Positions 8,903 to 17,644 of a DNA stretch of 53,330 bases are shown here, piece by piece. Origin of the DNA: Colwellia sp. (lineage in GTDB: Bacteria; Pseudomonadota; Gammaproteobacteria; Enterobacterales; Alteromonadaceae); contig JABSOX010000033.1 in NCBI GenBank assembly GCA_013215655.1, forward strand, positions 1-53,330, given 5' to 3'. Under the pieces are notes generated by a model that saw only the letters and a program-made list of their open reading frames with translations, ran no database searches and had not been told where the DNA came from. The position numbers were made by a program, and so were the translations under genes. Position 1 is the stretch's first letter. The number at the start of each line of letters is the position of its first letter.

Positions 8903-10423
8903 TTAAAAATTAAAGTAGATAAACTCAGTGATATTATTTGCTTGATATAGATAATAAAAACTCATCGTGGTTATAAACGAAATTGCAATTGACCACGTAA
9001 TCGTTGGCCGCCAGACCAGCCATTTTCTAATGTTTTCAGACAGACCAACTCCTTTTGATAAATATTTTTTCACTTTAATAACAGGACGGTAATTTTTCGT
9101 TAATTCAATAGAGTTTGGTAAAAATACAACGACAAAGCTGAGAAAAGCTATTTTCAACCACAGTAATGGAGCCTCATTTAGCACATCAGCCCACAACTTT
9201 ATGTTATAGAAATAGGTTTGCCCGAACATTGCTTTTATGAGTAAAATTGCATCTGAAAAGTTTTCAGCTCGAAAGAAAACCCATGCCATTAACACCGCAA
9301 GCATAGTGATAAGATGGGAAAGTCCTCGGCCAATAAAAGCGGGAAAATAAGATGGCAACTTAAGGTGAGTTGTCAACGCATTCCAACCATGATTAATGGC
9401 CAGATACATGCCATGCAAAAACCCCCAGAAAACAAAATTCCAACTTGCACCATGCCATAATCCACCTAAAAGCATTGTCGCCATTAAATTAAGATATTGT
9501 CTCGGTTTGCCTTTTCTGCTGCCACCAAAAGGTATATAGAGGTAATCTCTCAAAAATGAAGATAAGGTAATGTGCCAACGACGCCAAAAATCAACGATAT
9601 TCAAAGCCTGATAAGGTGAGTTGAAATTAATCGGTAGCCTTATGCCAAACATTCTTGCAAGGCCAAGCGCCATATCACAATAGCCAGAGAAGTCGAAATA
9701 GATCTGAAAACTATAAGCAAGTACACCTAACCAAGCAATTTCGAAAGGGACAGTATTGCCAGCATGGACTAAAGCAAAAACTTCATTGGCGGTTGACGCC
9801 ATGGTGTCTGCAAAAACGATTTTTTTGAAAAGCCCGATTGAAAACAAAGTTAAGCCAATAGCGATATTCATATAAAGCGGCTTTCTAAATGTTGCCAGTG
9901 TAAATTGCGGCAAGGTGTGTTTTTGTAGAACTATTGGACCTGCAATAAGTTGAGGAAAAAAAACAACAAATAGACAATATTTCGCAAAATCACATTGTTC
10001 CACTTTGCCATGATAAGTATCGAACAAGAATGATATCTGCTGAAATGTAAAAAATGATATTGCTAGCGGTAAAATCACGTGTAACAGGGGTAATTGAAAG
10101 TATGTTAATGCGTTAATATTCTCAATAAAAAAATCTGCATATTTAAAATAGGCTAACGCACCTAGGTTTGCTGTTGTACCTATGGCGAGTAGAACTTTAC
10201 TTTTACTTCTTTTAATAAATTGATGAAGTACAAAGTTTCCAATAACAGAGGTTAATAGTAACACTAGGTACAATACACTCCACCATGCATAAAATACCAA
10301 AGAGGCAATAATCAACCACCATATAATCCCCTTTTCCCAAGAAAAATGTCGTAAAACGATATAACCCATTAACGTAGGAAATAGAAATAAATAAATAAAT
10401 TCAAGTGAACTGAAAACCATCAT
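8903..10423 (-). CDS. algI: MBOAT O-acyltransferase, AlgI/DltB-like
   Basis: About 507 residues with 10-12 membrane helices. The MBOAT signature is clear: FFPQLIAGPI, then FDFSGYCDMALGLARMFGI, FWRRWHITLSSFLRDYLYIPFGG (quoted in two parts: FWRRWHITLSS and LRDYLYIPFGG), and the catalytic histidine in GGLWHGASWNF. AlgI takes an acetyl group from the cytosol and passes it through the inner membrane to periplasmic transferases acting on alginate. Here the SGNH protein at 11727 is the probable acceptor. Two tandem ATGs (10423 and 10420) follow AAGGGG; a TTG precedes them. The gap to the Sel1 gene upstream is about 60 bp and the gene is clearly in the alg44 operon. Confidence 0.92.
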   Translation of the reverse strand: MMVFSSLEFIYLFLFPTLMGYIVLRHFSWEKGIIWWLIIASLVFYAWWSVLYLVLLLTSVIGNFVLHQFIKRSKSKVLLAIGTTANLGALAYFKYADFFIENINALTYFQLPLLHVILPLAISFFTFQQISFLFDTYHGKVEQCDFAKYCLFVVFFPQLIAGPIVLQKHTLPQFTLATFRKPLYMNIAIGLTLFSIGLFKKIVFADTMASTANEVFALVHAGNTVPFEIAWLGVLAYSFQIYFDFSGYCDMALGLARMFGIRLPINFNSPYQALNIVDFWRRWHITLSSFLRDYLYIPFGGSRKGKPRQYLNLMATMLLGGLWHGASWNFVFWGFLHGMYLAINHGWNALTTHLKLPSYFPAFIGRGLSHLITMLAVLMAWVFFRAENFSDAILLIKAMFGQTYFYNIKLWADVLNEAPLLWLKIAFLSFVVVFLPNSIELTKNYRPVIKVKKYLSKGVGLSENIRKWLVWRPTITWSIAISFITTMSFYYLYQANNITEFIYFNF

Positions 10424-10483
10424 CAACCCCTTATATGTTCATTATTTTCGTATACGGTTTATATCCCTACCAAGTGCTAATCA

Positions 10484-11734
10484 TCATGATTTTAATGCGA
10501 TTTCACTGTCATACTGTTCAACTTTCTTTGATTTTGTTTTTTTGAGTTTTCTTTGTTTTTTAAGATATTTGTTTAATAAGCGTTTCGACGCTGAGTGCCC
10601 TTTATTTGATGCCTTTTGGAGTAATACAATCGCTTTTACTAGGCTTTTACTGGCTAATTCACCATCATGATAAACAATGGCAAGCTCTTTCATCGCACCC
10701 GTATGACCTGCATTTACCCCTTGTTCAAACCAAGCGATCGCGCCTTTAGAATTAAGGCCATACTTTTGTTGAATGTGCATTCTACCTAGTGTTGTTGCAG
10801 CACCGCCGTGGCCCTTTAAGGCCGATTTTTTTAATAATGCGATGGCTTGTTTATGGTTTTTAATTTCATCGATAAAGATAAGTAAACGCCCTAAATCATG
10901 CATTGCACCTGCATCACCTAAATCACTTGCCAATTGCAGCCAATATATCGCTGTTATGTTATTTTTTTCTTTCGAGCCCAAATTGACTAAACGGCCGTCA
11001 CGATACAAACGCCCTAATGTTTTAGCTGCACTTGCTTTACCGTTATTTGCATCTTTTTCTAAACGTTCAATAGCAAAACTTATTAAACGTTCGCCATATT
11101 CTAGGTCTTTTGTATAACCATATTTCCCAGTGACAATTAGCCGTGCATGCTTTAGAGCGGCAATAGCGATACCTTCTTGCACAGCTATTTCATAATAGAA
11201 AATGGCTTTATTTAGGTTTTGTTCAACTCCGAGACCTTTTTCATAATGTATTCCTAATAAAAGTGACGCTTTAACATAATTCCATTGCAAGGCTTTTTTG
11301 AACCAATCAACAGCAATGGTATTACAATTTGGACCTGCTGATTTCTGAAAAAGTCTGCCTATTTGAAAAGCTGATTCTCCTCGATAGCTGAAATTGTACT
11401 GCACTGCATTTAGTAAATATGATCTTGCTTTGTCAAGATCAGGTGGTACACCCCACCCCCTTTCATAAGCCCTTGCCAAAAAGAACATTGCATCGGGATA
11501 ACCTTGTAACGCATAGTGCTCAAAAATGTCGACCGATTCTTCTAAAGCCCCCTGCTTTTGCATCGCTCTAGCTTGGTCAAGTTGCTCTTTTACTTCTGCA
11601 ACGATAGGTGCACTTTTCCCTTGATTATCTTGATATTGAAGATAAACAAAATAGATTGAGAGTGAGACTATCACCATCAGTAAAATAGCAATGGTAATGG
11701 CGTAATGTTTGGCCAGTAATTTATCTTTATTCAT
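10484..11734 (-). CDS. Membrane-anchored Sel1/TPR-repeat protein (AlgK-like role)
   Basis: 416 residues from the ATG at 11734, which overlaps the upstream stop by 8 bases (ATGAATAA). A longer reading from TTG at 11770 is possible but has no better ribosome site. One N-terminal membrane anchor (about 11-33) is followed by roughly eight Sel1-like repeats, for example GYPDAMFFLARAYERGWGV, VKASLLLGIHYEKGLGV and GAMHDLGRLL. The C-terminus is strongly basic (KKQRKLKKTKSKK). In alginate systems the TPR lipoprotein AlgK scaffolds the periplasmic complex and helps the outer-membrane porin AlgE. This protein occupies the same slot but is anchored in the inner membrane and lacks a lipobox, so function is inferred from repeats and position. 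Confidence 0.82.
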   Translation of the reverse strand: MNKDKLLAKHYAITIAILLMVIVSLSIYFVYLQYQDNQGKSAPIVAEVKEQLDQARAMQKQGALEESVDIFEHYALQGYPDAMFFLARAYERGWGVPPDLDKARSYLLNAVQYNFSYRGESAFQIGRLFQKSAGPNCNTIAVDWFKKALQWNYVKASLLLGIHYEKGLGVEQNLNKAIFYYEIAVQEGIAIAALKHARLIVTGKYGYTKDLEYGERLISFAIERLEKDANNGKASAAKTLGRLYRDGRLVNLGSKEKNNITAIYWLQLASDLGDAGAMHDLGRLLIFIDEIKNHKQAIALLKKSALKGHGGAATTLGRMHIQQKYGLNSKGAIAWFEQGVNAGHTGAMKELAIVYHDGELASKSLVKAIVLLQKASNKGHSASKRLLNKYLKKQRKLKKTKSKKVEQYDSEIALKS

Positions 11735-13097
11735 CGCTGCTTTGCCAAATCCTGCATGATTTTCCTTCAATCATACGTAGACCCTGATGGGAAAGTTGTT
11801 TAGTTATGTCTTGTTTTGTTATCGGACATCTAATGCCAGAACGGCGTTTTTGACTGAGCTCTACTGATGTAGTGTTATCACTAACAAGCTGAATCAGTTC
11901 ACCAATAATGGCTTTAGCAATTTTGAAATTAAAATGATAGGCATCATTAAAATTTTCCACGTTGCGCGTTAATGGACTATCAAAATCAAAATCCACTACG
12001 GTCGCTAACCGGGCTAAGTCCGCTCTTAATTCTTGATTTAATTGTCCATATCCATAGTTACTGATTTGTTGTTGCATTTCAGCGATTGTTGGCGGTATAA
12101 AAAAAACCAGTTTAATATTATGTTGTTTACTCCACTGGCTTATTTCGACTAAACCTTGCCAATACTTTTTAGAAAAAGTAAACGATTGCCAGTCTGACTT
12201 TGCATTTTTTACAATTTGATTACTAAATTTTTTAGGTAACTGTCTATTCATGGCAATAAGAGGCCATAACTCTTGCCAAATACCTAAGCCAACGACTGCT
12301 TGTGTTTTAATAAATGTAATACTCGGCGCTGGTTGTGATTTTATTAACTTAGGTAAAATACAGTTTGTACAATGAGCAGGGTCCAGTAATTTAGATAAGC
12401 TATTTTTTGAAAAATCAAAGTTCTCTTCAGCATATGCGCTAGAAATTAGTTTGAAATTCGAATTGGCAGTGATGTTATCTATTTGGTCTTTAAATCCACT
12501 TTCAATTTGTCGCCAACTTATTTCTGTAACAAAGCCATTTGAATAATATTGCAAAGGATTATTTGCAAATTCAATGGCTTCTGGAACTCGATTCATTCCT
12601 TTTTTAAAAAGTGGTGAAAAACTTCGCAGCTGAATGCCAATAAAGATTGTTTTCAATTGTGGGGAGTTCTTAATGAAGTTAACCGTATCAACAATCTCAT
12701 TGATGGTTCCTCCTCCATAGGAAAAATTATACGCGTTAATTAGTTTTAACTGATGCCAATATTTATCTTTAAGTGCTAACGCTCGACTATCTCCCATTAT
12801 CAATGTCGTCGCCGTTTGACTTGGGTAATTGAGGATCTTCCATAATGGGTAATGTGCTTTTAAACTTATTTTTTCCTTATTGATTCCCAAATTAAACACT
12901 TTATTCATATTGTATGGATCAACAACAAAATTGAACAATAACGGAGATAAACCTAAAATAAATATCAATGAAATTGCCAGTACATAACCAATTCCTTTAT
13001 GACCCGTTGCCAAAGTATGGCTGTAATAACGTTTTCTTTCTAACGCAATCATTGCTCGGCTTTTTGAAACATAAAGCACAATAGGATACGTTTTCAT
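11727..13097 (-). CDS. SGNH-type acetyltransferase-like protein (AlgJ/AlgX-like)
   Basis: 456 residues, ATG at 13097 with AAGGAG seven bases upstream and a 4-base overlap with the alg8 stop. A single membrane segment (about 36-60) anchors a periplasmic domain. SGNH/GDSL marks are visible: GDSRA (block I, about residue 102) and NDAYHFN (Asp-x-x-His pair, near residue 398). MBOAT proteins such as AlgI need a partner of this kind to place the acetyl group on the polymer; AlgJ and AlgX do so for alginate. The neighbouring MBOAT gene supports that role. The last 60 residues after the catalytic block are extra and cysteine-bearing. Assignment to AlgJ or AlgX specifically is not possible from motifs alone. 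Confidence 0.82.
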   Translation of the reverse strand: MKTYPIVLYVSKSRAMIALERKRYYSHTLATGHKGIGYVLAISLIFILGLSPLLFNFVVDPYNMNKVFNLGINKEKISLKAHYPLWKILNYPSQTATTLIMGDSRALALKDKYWHQLKLINAYNFSYGGGTINEIVDTVNFIKNSPQLKTIFIGIQLRSFSPLFKKGMNRVPEAIEFANNPLQYYSNGFVTEISWRQIESGFKDQIDNITANSNFKLISSAYAEENFDFSKNSLSKLLDPAHCTNCILPKLIKSQPAPSITFIKTQAVVGLGIWQELWPLIAMNRQLPKKFSNQIVKNAKSDWQSFTFSKKYWQGLVEISQWSKQHNIKLVFFIPPTIAEMQQQISNYGYGQLNQELRADLARLATVVDFDFDSPLTRNVENFNDAYHFNFKIAKAIIGELIQLVSDNTTSVELSQKRRSGIRCPITKQDITKQLSHQGLRMIEGKSCRIWQSSDE

Positions 13098-14686
13098 GAC
13101 AAGCTCCTTAGTGCATTCACAAAAACTTCATAGGAAGGTACATCAATTAAATTGGCATATTGCATGGTAATAATAAATAAAAGTACTACAGCTACTGTGG
13201 TGCACCATTTAGCCATCAGGTTTCTAGCAAAATCAATCATATAACTACCATCAACTACAGATTTTTGATCTCCGCGATTTGACCAACGTTGTTTTGATAA
13301 TCTAAAAATACACCACACCTTTACTGCAGCATTTATCAGTTGATTAAGATACAAAATACAAGGATAACTCATTTGAATTTGACGAGAATAGCCGAATAAA
13401 AATAGTGATAACAACATCCGACTGATGGCGATAAAAATCACATAGGCAACAAGGTATTCCAATCCATAAACAACAGATGCACATACAGCAAGTACAGGAC
13501 TTAACAACATCGTCCACATCGATATTTTTTGATCAACTAAACACCACCAAATAAAAAACGGCATGTTTTTGGGACCCAATTGTGTAGCACGTGTACCATT
13601 GCGTAACATGTTGCCGGACCAGCGGCGAAAATTCTGCACCATACGGTCCATTCCTGAACCTTCAATAACTTCTACGGTATAGCCCAAAGCATCTGGCACA
13701 TAAAGCATATGAGCTTGATGTTTAAGTAAGTAATACCAAGTACTTTTATCATCGCCTGAAAGAAAACGAAAATCGCCCCACAGCCAGTGATTTAAGTGGT
13801 CAGCTTCAAGTAAACGAATAAATTCAAGCTGCAAAAGATTCTTCGCTCGAAATACTGACATTCGCCCGGTTAGTGTCAGTACTCGCCCTGAAAGCGAGTG
13901 AGATTGCATTGCTAATCGACGTTGTGAAAACCGCATTTGTAACCAAGTTTCAATCCACCTTGGTCCGATACAAATAACTTCTTCATCGGTTGTACATGCT
14001 TGTAAATCAGGAAAGACTTTAAATAATGGCATGCAGCGGCTTATTGCACCTTCAGAGAGAATAAAGTCGCCGTCCATAAACACAACTAGGTCATCTTTAT
14101 GTACACCTAGCCTTGACATGGCACGAAGTACTAAGCCAATAGCCGCGCGTTTACCTGATACATTTTGACGAATAATACGCAGCGTCACATCTATATTTTG
14201 TGCTTCTCTTCTGAGCATATTAGCAACGATGTCTTCGTCAAAACGAATACAAGACCCTAACCAGATCGTTGCTGGTACACCGGAATTTTTCATTTCCAAT
14301 AAGAGTGAACGAATAACTTTTTCAGTAATACTGCGATGTTCGTTATAGGTGGTCATCATGAAATGTAAATGACGGGGACGCCAACCGGATTGCCAAATTT
14401 CTTGACCTTTACGGCGGAACCTTGGGTAAACAATATGACCATAGATAAACGCACGTACGGCGTGTGTAAACCACCATCCATAACGCCAACAACCGAGACT
14501 ACCAATAATGAAAATAACTTCCTTGTGCTGTGCATCCCATATACTATTGGGCAATAATAATATCGCTAATAAACAACATGAAAAATAAAGGGTAATATTA
14601 AATAGACTTTTAACATTCCACTTCTTAAACCCTGTCGGCCACGATGTTGGATCGTCTATCTCCGGCACTTTATCATATTGAATCAT
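13094..14686 (-). CDS. alg8: Alginate-polymerase-like glycosyltransferase (Alg8)
   Basis: 530 residues. Two N-terminal membrane helices (about 30-75) precede a cytosolic GT2 domain and three to four C-terminal helices (about 375-520). GT2 motifs are present: TTYNEHR, FMDGDFILSEG (DGD nucleotide/metal site), TDEEV, GDDKSTWYYLL and QNFRRWSGNMLRNG (the RW-type polymerase motif). GDDKS and GNMLRNG are characteristic of Alg8, which polymerises mannuronate from GDP-mannuronate and needs c-di-GMP-bound Alg44. The ATG at 14686 has AGGAGG six bases upstream and overlaps the alg44 stop by 14 bases, so translation is probably coupled. The actual sugar is inferred from the AlgD, AlgA and AlgC homologues in the window. 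Confidence 0.9.
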   Translation of the reverse strand: MIQYDKVPEIDDPTSWPTGFKKWNVKSLFNITLYFSCCLLAILLLPNSIWDAQHKEVIFIIGSLGCWRYGWWFTHAVRAFIYGHIVYPRFRRKGQEIWQSGWRPRHLHFMMTTYNEHRSITEKVIRSLLLEMKNSGVPATIWLGSCIRFDEDIVANMLRREAQNIDVTLRIIRQNVSGKRAAIGLVLRAMSRLGVHKDDLVVFMDGDFILSEGAISRCMPLFKVFPDLQACTTDEEVICIGPRWIETWLQMRFSQRRLAMQSHSLSGRVLTLTGRMSVFRAKNLLQLEFIRLLEADHLNHWLWGDFRFLSGDDKSTWYYLLKHQAHMLYVPDALGYTVEVIEGSGMDRMVQNFRRWSGNMLRNGTRATQLGPKNMPFFIWWCLVDQKISMWTMLLSPVLAVCASVVYGLEYLVAYVIFIAISRMLLSLFLFGYSRQIQMSYPCILYLNQLINAAVKVWCIFRLSKQRWSNRGDQKSVVDGSYMIDFARNLMAKWCTTVAVVLLFIITMQYANLIDVPSYEVFVNALRSLS

Positions 14687-16307
14687 AAGAGCCTCCTGAG
14701 ACGTTAGCGGAGTTTTTGTCGCTTACGTTGCCTTTTGTTGTAAAGAACTTTGCAAAAATATTACTTGTTGTTCTGCGTTTAAAAATAACGACAGCAGGCA
14801 GGCCTGCGGTAATTGCATGTTCAACATTATCCGTTACCAACAATTCGAGAGAAACTAAAGCTGTTTTTTCTTCTTTATCGCGCCATGCATAACGCACATT
14901 TTTTTTATCCACATAGCCCGAGGCACGGTCAATTTGGGTAATAATCGCATCAACTTCAAAGCCTAATGCGGGTATAAAAACGCTAGCAATATCATGTAAA
15001 CCTACCTCCATGACTTCTTCTTGGTTTAAAAAAGCCGTAACTAAGTTCCGACCTGTTTCTTCAAACATCAAGATGGCTTCATTTCGCGGTATACTGGAGT
15101 TTTCGACATGAAACAGTGTTGTGACTTTGCCATTGTATGGCGCTCTTACTATTTGTTGATTATTCGTTTTGATCAGCAATGCCAGTTGTTGCTCTTCTAA
15201 CTGTATAGCTGAGTAGAGTGTTTGTAAGTTAACCGCCATCAGATCCAAATCTGTCGAAAAAACTTTGTGGTTATAATGACGTCGCTCAGATACTGACTCC
15301 ATTGCCGTTGCTTGTACCAATTTGGCCTCTAATGCTTGCACTTGATAAGCGACCTTATTTTGTACTTGTGTGGCGTCATCTAGCTGTTTGGTACTAATAG
15401 AGCGATTTTCTTTCAATCTATTAATACGAGCAAAATTCCGATCCGCCGCAGCCAATTCTGCTCTTTTGGCGGCAAGTTGCGCCTCTATTATTTTTAAATC
15501 GGTATTACTGACGATTTGATATAGCTTCATCCGCTCAGTTTCAATGCGGTATTTCTCTTTTGCGTCACTTAATTTAATCTTTGATTTTTCTATCTTTAAT
15601 TTACTGCTATTGATTTTATTTTTAAGGTTTATATTTTCGACGCCAAATAGTGGTTCACCTTCCTTATATCGAGCACCAACGGATAAGTTAATTGGTTTTA
15701 GTATGCCGTCAACTGGCATAGACATTGTTTGTATACGGGAAGAAACAACCGAGGTTGCAATTTCCATAGAGACCAAATTTGAATAAAAAATAAGTGCTAA
15801 ATAACCAAAGACAAATAACCCCAAACTTATATAAAAAAAACTCATCATGATTGTTTTTATTGGGATTCGATGTAAGGGTATTTTATCGGTTGGATTAGGT
15901 GTTGGTGACGTAGATATCGGCGTAACAGGTACATCGATACGGCAAATAGTATCATCAATGGTAGCCATTTTACCGCGGATCAAGTCATCAACAAAATGGT
16001 TCATTAAATCGAAAGAGCGTTCCGGTAAATCGACAAATTCTATGAATAAAGACTGCGTACTTTGTTCATTACGAATAACGACTCCCGATACATCAAAAGA
16101 GATCTGAAAACCTTGAAAAGGAAGTTCTAGTATTAATGATACTTTTTCTTGAACTTCTATCCAGTCACCCTGATAGCCGCCAACACATAATCCGCCTAAA
16201 CTCCAATCAAAGGCAGGTAATGGCGCTAGGCCATTGACACTGACATGTAATGGCGCTTTAAGTCGGTGATGACGTCGTTGACAAGGTTTTTCTCTGGTAA
16301 TGTTCAT
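14673..16307 (-). CDS. alg44: PilZ-HlyD membrane protein, Alg44-like c-di-GMP receptor
   Basis: 544 residues. The N-terminal PilZ domain (about 8-115) has an intact c-di-GMP signature: R11-x3-R15 in QRRHHRL and D34-x-S36-x2-G39 in DWSLGG. A proline/threonine-rich linker (about 125-145) leads to one membrane helix (about 150-175). A HlyD-type periplasmic domain follows, with a coiled-coil hairpin (about 215-370) flanked by lipoyl-like beta segments. Alg44 activates Alg8 when it binds c-di-GMP. It is the first gene of a seven-gene operon; RBS AGGAGG is five bases before the ATG. A sigma-54 type promoter lies 27-42 bp upstream. At 544 residues it is longer than Pseudomonas Alg44 (about 390), mostly in the coiled coil. 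Confidence 0.9.
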   Translation of the reverse strand: MNITREKPCQRRHHRLKAPLHVSVNGLAPLPAFDWSLGGLCVGGYQGDWIEVQEKVSLILELPFQGFQISFDVSGVVIRNEQSTQSLFIEFVDLPERSFDLMNHFVDDLIRGKMATIDDTICRIDVPVTPISTSPTPNPTDKIPLHRIPIKTIMMSFFYISLGLFVFGYLALIFYSNLVSMEIATSVVSSRIQTMSMPVDGILKPINLSVGARYKEGEPLFGVENINLKNKINSSKLKIEKSKIKLSDAKEKYRIETERMKLYQIVSNTDLKIIEAQLAAKRAELAAADRNFARINRLKENRSISTKQLDDATQVQNKVAYQVQALEAKLVQATAMESVSERRHYNHKVFSTDLDLMAVNLQTLYSAIQLEEQQLALLIKTNNQQIVRAPYNGKVTTLFHVENSSIPRNEAILMFEETGRNLVTAFLNQEEVMEVGLHDIASVFIPALGFEVDAIITQIDRASGYVDKKNVRYAWRDKEEKTALVSLELLVTDNVEHAITAGLPAVVIFKRRTTSNIFAKFFTTKGNVSDKNSANVSGGSYDSI

Positions 16308-16333
16308 GAAACCTCCTAGATGTAATAGATTAC

Positions 16334-16349
16334 AGCAAGGAATAAGCCG
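16334..16349 (-). promoter_or_regulatory. Putative sigma-54 promoter of the alg44 operon
   Basis: Read on the minus strand: CGGCTT-N5-TTGCTG, with GG and GC separated by exactly 10 bases and a perfect TTGCT -12 box. The predicted start near 16323 leaves a short leader that contains the AGGAGG of alg44. It drives the whole polymerisation and acylation operon if correct. Confidence 0.55.
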
Positions 16350-16440
16350 TTCTTACATAATGCCTATTTTTCAAAGTGTTAAGTATTTTACTTTTATGTA
16401 AAGTACTATCGAATTGCAAATTAAAAAGATAATTATCATA

Positions 16441-16456
16441 TTGCGAATATGCAAAG
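16441..16456. promoter_or_regulatory. Degenerate activator-like site in the alg44 upstream region
   Basis: On the minus strand this reads CTTTGCATATTCGCAA. The left half TTTGCA matches the motif at 17478 and 26089, while the right half is displaced by one base. It lies about 100 bp upstream of the alg44 sigma-54 element, the same distance as at algD. The rest of the 407-bp gap 16308-16714 has no open frame or strong repeat that I can see. Confidence 0.3.
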
Positions 16457-16714
16457 AATTTTACCAAGCTTAACGTGTATGAATTGGCATCCTCGAATTT
16501 GACAGTTTGCTTTATTTATTCAACGTTTAGTTAAGCAAAGCTTATTAACTTTTTTAATTCGACAAAGTAGATGTAGCACAGCTATCAATCTTCATGGGAT
16601 TAGAACGCCTGAGTTTTTATTGAGCATAATCGTATTGCTTCGCGTATTACTGAAACAACAAAAACAATCCAACAAGGTTACACATATGAATTTAGCGAGT
16701 TTTCACATCAATGA

Positions 16715-17200
16715 CTACAACGTTTCTAACAGCCAGTTTATCGCCTGTATTAAGGGTAATGCTTGAATACCAAATTCACTAATTTCATTATCAACAATAC
16801 CGTGGCTATTACATACAGCAATAATAGGCTTATGCTTTTTACTAAACTCCTTAAGTAATTCTATAGAGTACTTGCCTCCACCAATAACAAGGGCAGCATG
16901 ACAATAGGATACAACTTGTTGATGTTTTGCGTGTTTACATTTTTGAGTTAAAATTGTATCGGCAAATGGGTGTGATCGCGGCTGATCAGAATCAACTATC
17001 GCCATGGTATTACCGCGGCAAAGTTTTGCTCCTAAAAAACCATAACTAAAAGTCCCTTTGATATTGCCTGCTACTACATTGCAGCCTTTACTTGCTAATA
17101 CAAATCCGGCCATCAAAGCCATACAACGGTTCATTACCGGCACATCGTTAGCAAAACCTACGATAGCAATATTATGGTGAGCTGCTCTTGAGTTATTCAT
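16715..17200 (-). CDS. SLOG-domain protein (LOG/TIGR00725-like)
   Basis: 161 residues. A Rossmann-like nucleotide-binding domain of the SLOG group: opening HNIAIVGFAND, an ALMAGFVLASKGCNVVAGN segment, and a glycine-rich ALVIGGGKYSIELL loop near residue 108. Proteins of this fold include LOG phosphoribohydrolases and several nucleotide-sensing proteins. The PGGxGTxxE motif of true LOG enzymes is not present (GGGKYSIELL instead), so ligand binding is more likely than that catalysis. It sits between the alg44 operon and algD, on the alg44 strand. RBS AGGAGAGG just upstream of the ATG. A weak GG-N10-GC element at 17284-17297 faces it. A regulatory role in EPS production is inference. Confidence 0.7.
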   Translation of the reverse strand: MNNSRAAHHNIAIVGFANDVPVMNRCMALMAGFVLASKGCNVVAGNIKGTFSYGFLGAKLCRGNTMAIVDSDQPRSHPFADTILTQKCKHAKHQQVVSYCHAALVIGGGKYSIELLKEFSKKHKPIIAVCNSHGIVDNEISEFGIQALPLIQAINWLLETL

Positions 17201-17470
17201 AACCTCTCCTCTTTAATATTGTTAGTCTGTTGCAACATATAAAAACAAGAGCGTTTTCGGTTTTTATGAATCTGTAAAGTTCGGCACTTAAGCAACCTTG
17301 TATGCTTATATTTGGATAACTTAACGTTGCGTGATTTCATTGTTGTTTACCTTATTAAACTCAGTAAAAATACATAAGCAAATAACAATCCATCTAGATA
17401 AAATCATATAAATTTAGATACTTAACACCATAAAGATTAAACGTTAGCCATTGTTAAATAATAAGACGAC

Positions 17471-17499
17471 AGTTTGCTTTGCATTTTGCAAAGCAAACT
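17471..17499. promoter_or_regulatory. Perfect palindrome with 13-bp arms upstream of algD; putative enhancer site
   Basis: Arms AGTTTGCTTTGCA (17471-17483) and its exact complement (17487-17499) surround a TTT spacer. The inner core TTTGCA-TTT-TGCAAA is the same motif as at 3151 and 26089. Its centre is about 105 bp upstream of the algD -24 box. There is no poly-T run and no upstream gene on the plus strand, so a terminator is unlikely. It is the best candidate for the binding site of the activator encoded at 3267. Confidence 0.6.
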
Positions 17500-17588
17500 A
17501 AACAAAAGGACAATCGAATTAAATTAAAACAAAACAAATAAAAACATAAGTAACTGTATTCACTCGGAATTATACAAAACAAACGATA

Positions 17589-17604
17589 TGGCATGCATTC
17601 TGCA
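17589..17604 (+). promoter_or_regulatory. Putative sigma-54 promoter of algD
   Basis: TGGCAT-N5-CTGCA: GG at 17590-17591 and GC at 17602-17603, exactly 10 bases apart, with the TGGCA half of the consensus intact. The predicted transcript start near 17615 gives a leader of about 30 bases. Pseudomonas algD is also activated through distant sites, though by a different factor arrangement. Confidence 0.65.
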
Positions 17605-17644
17605 GCTTACTATAAACACAATTGAATAATAATACGGGTGTCCT

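Noticed and set aside
10773-11117. 114-codon plus-strand frame inside the Sel1-repeat gene
   Set aside because: Entirely antisense to a repeat-rich coding gene, with no ribosome site.
17284-17297. GG-N10-GC element facing the SLOG gene
   Set aside because: Only the GG and GC dinucleotides fit (AGGTTG and GTGC boxes); such matches arise by chance about once per kilobase here, so it is not called a promoter.
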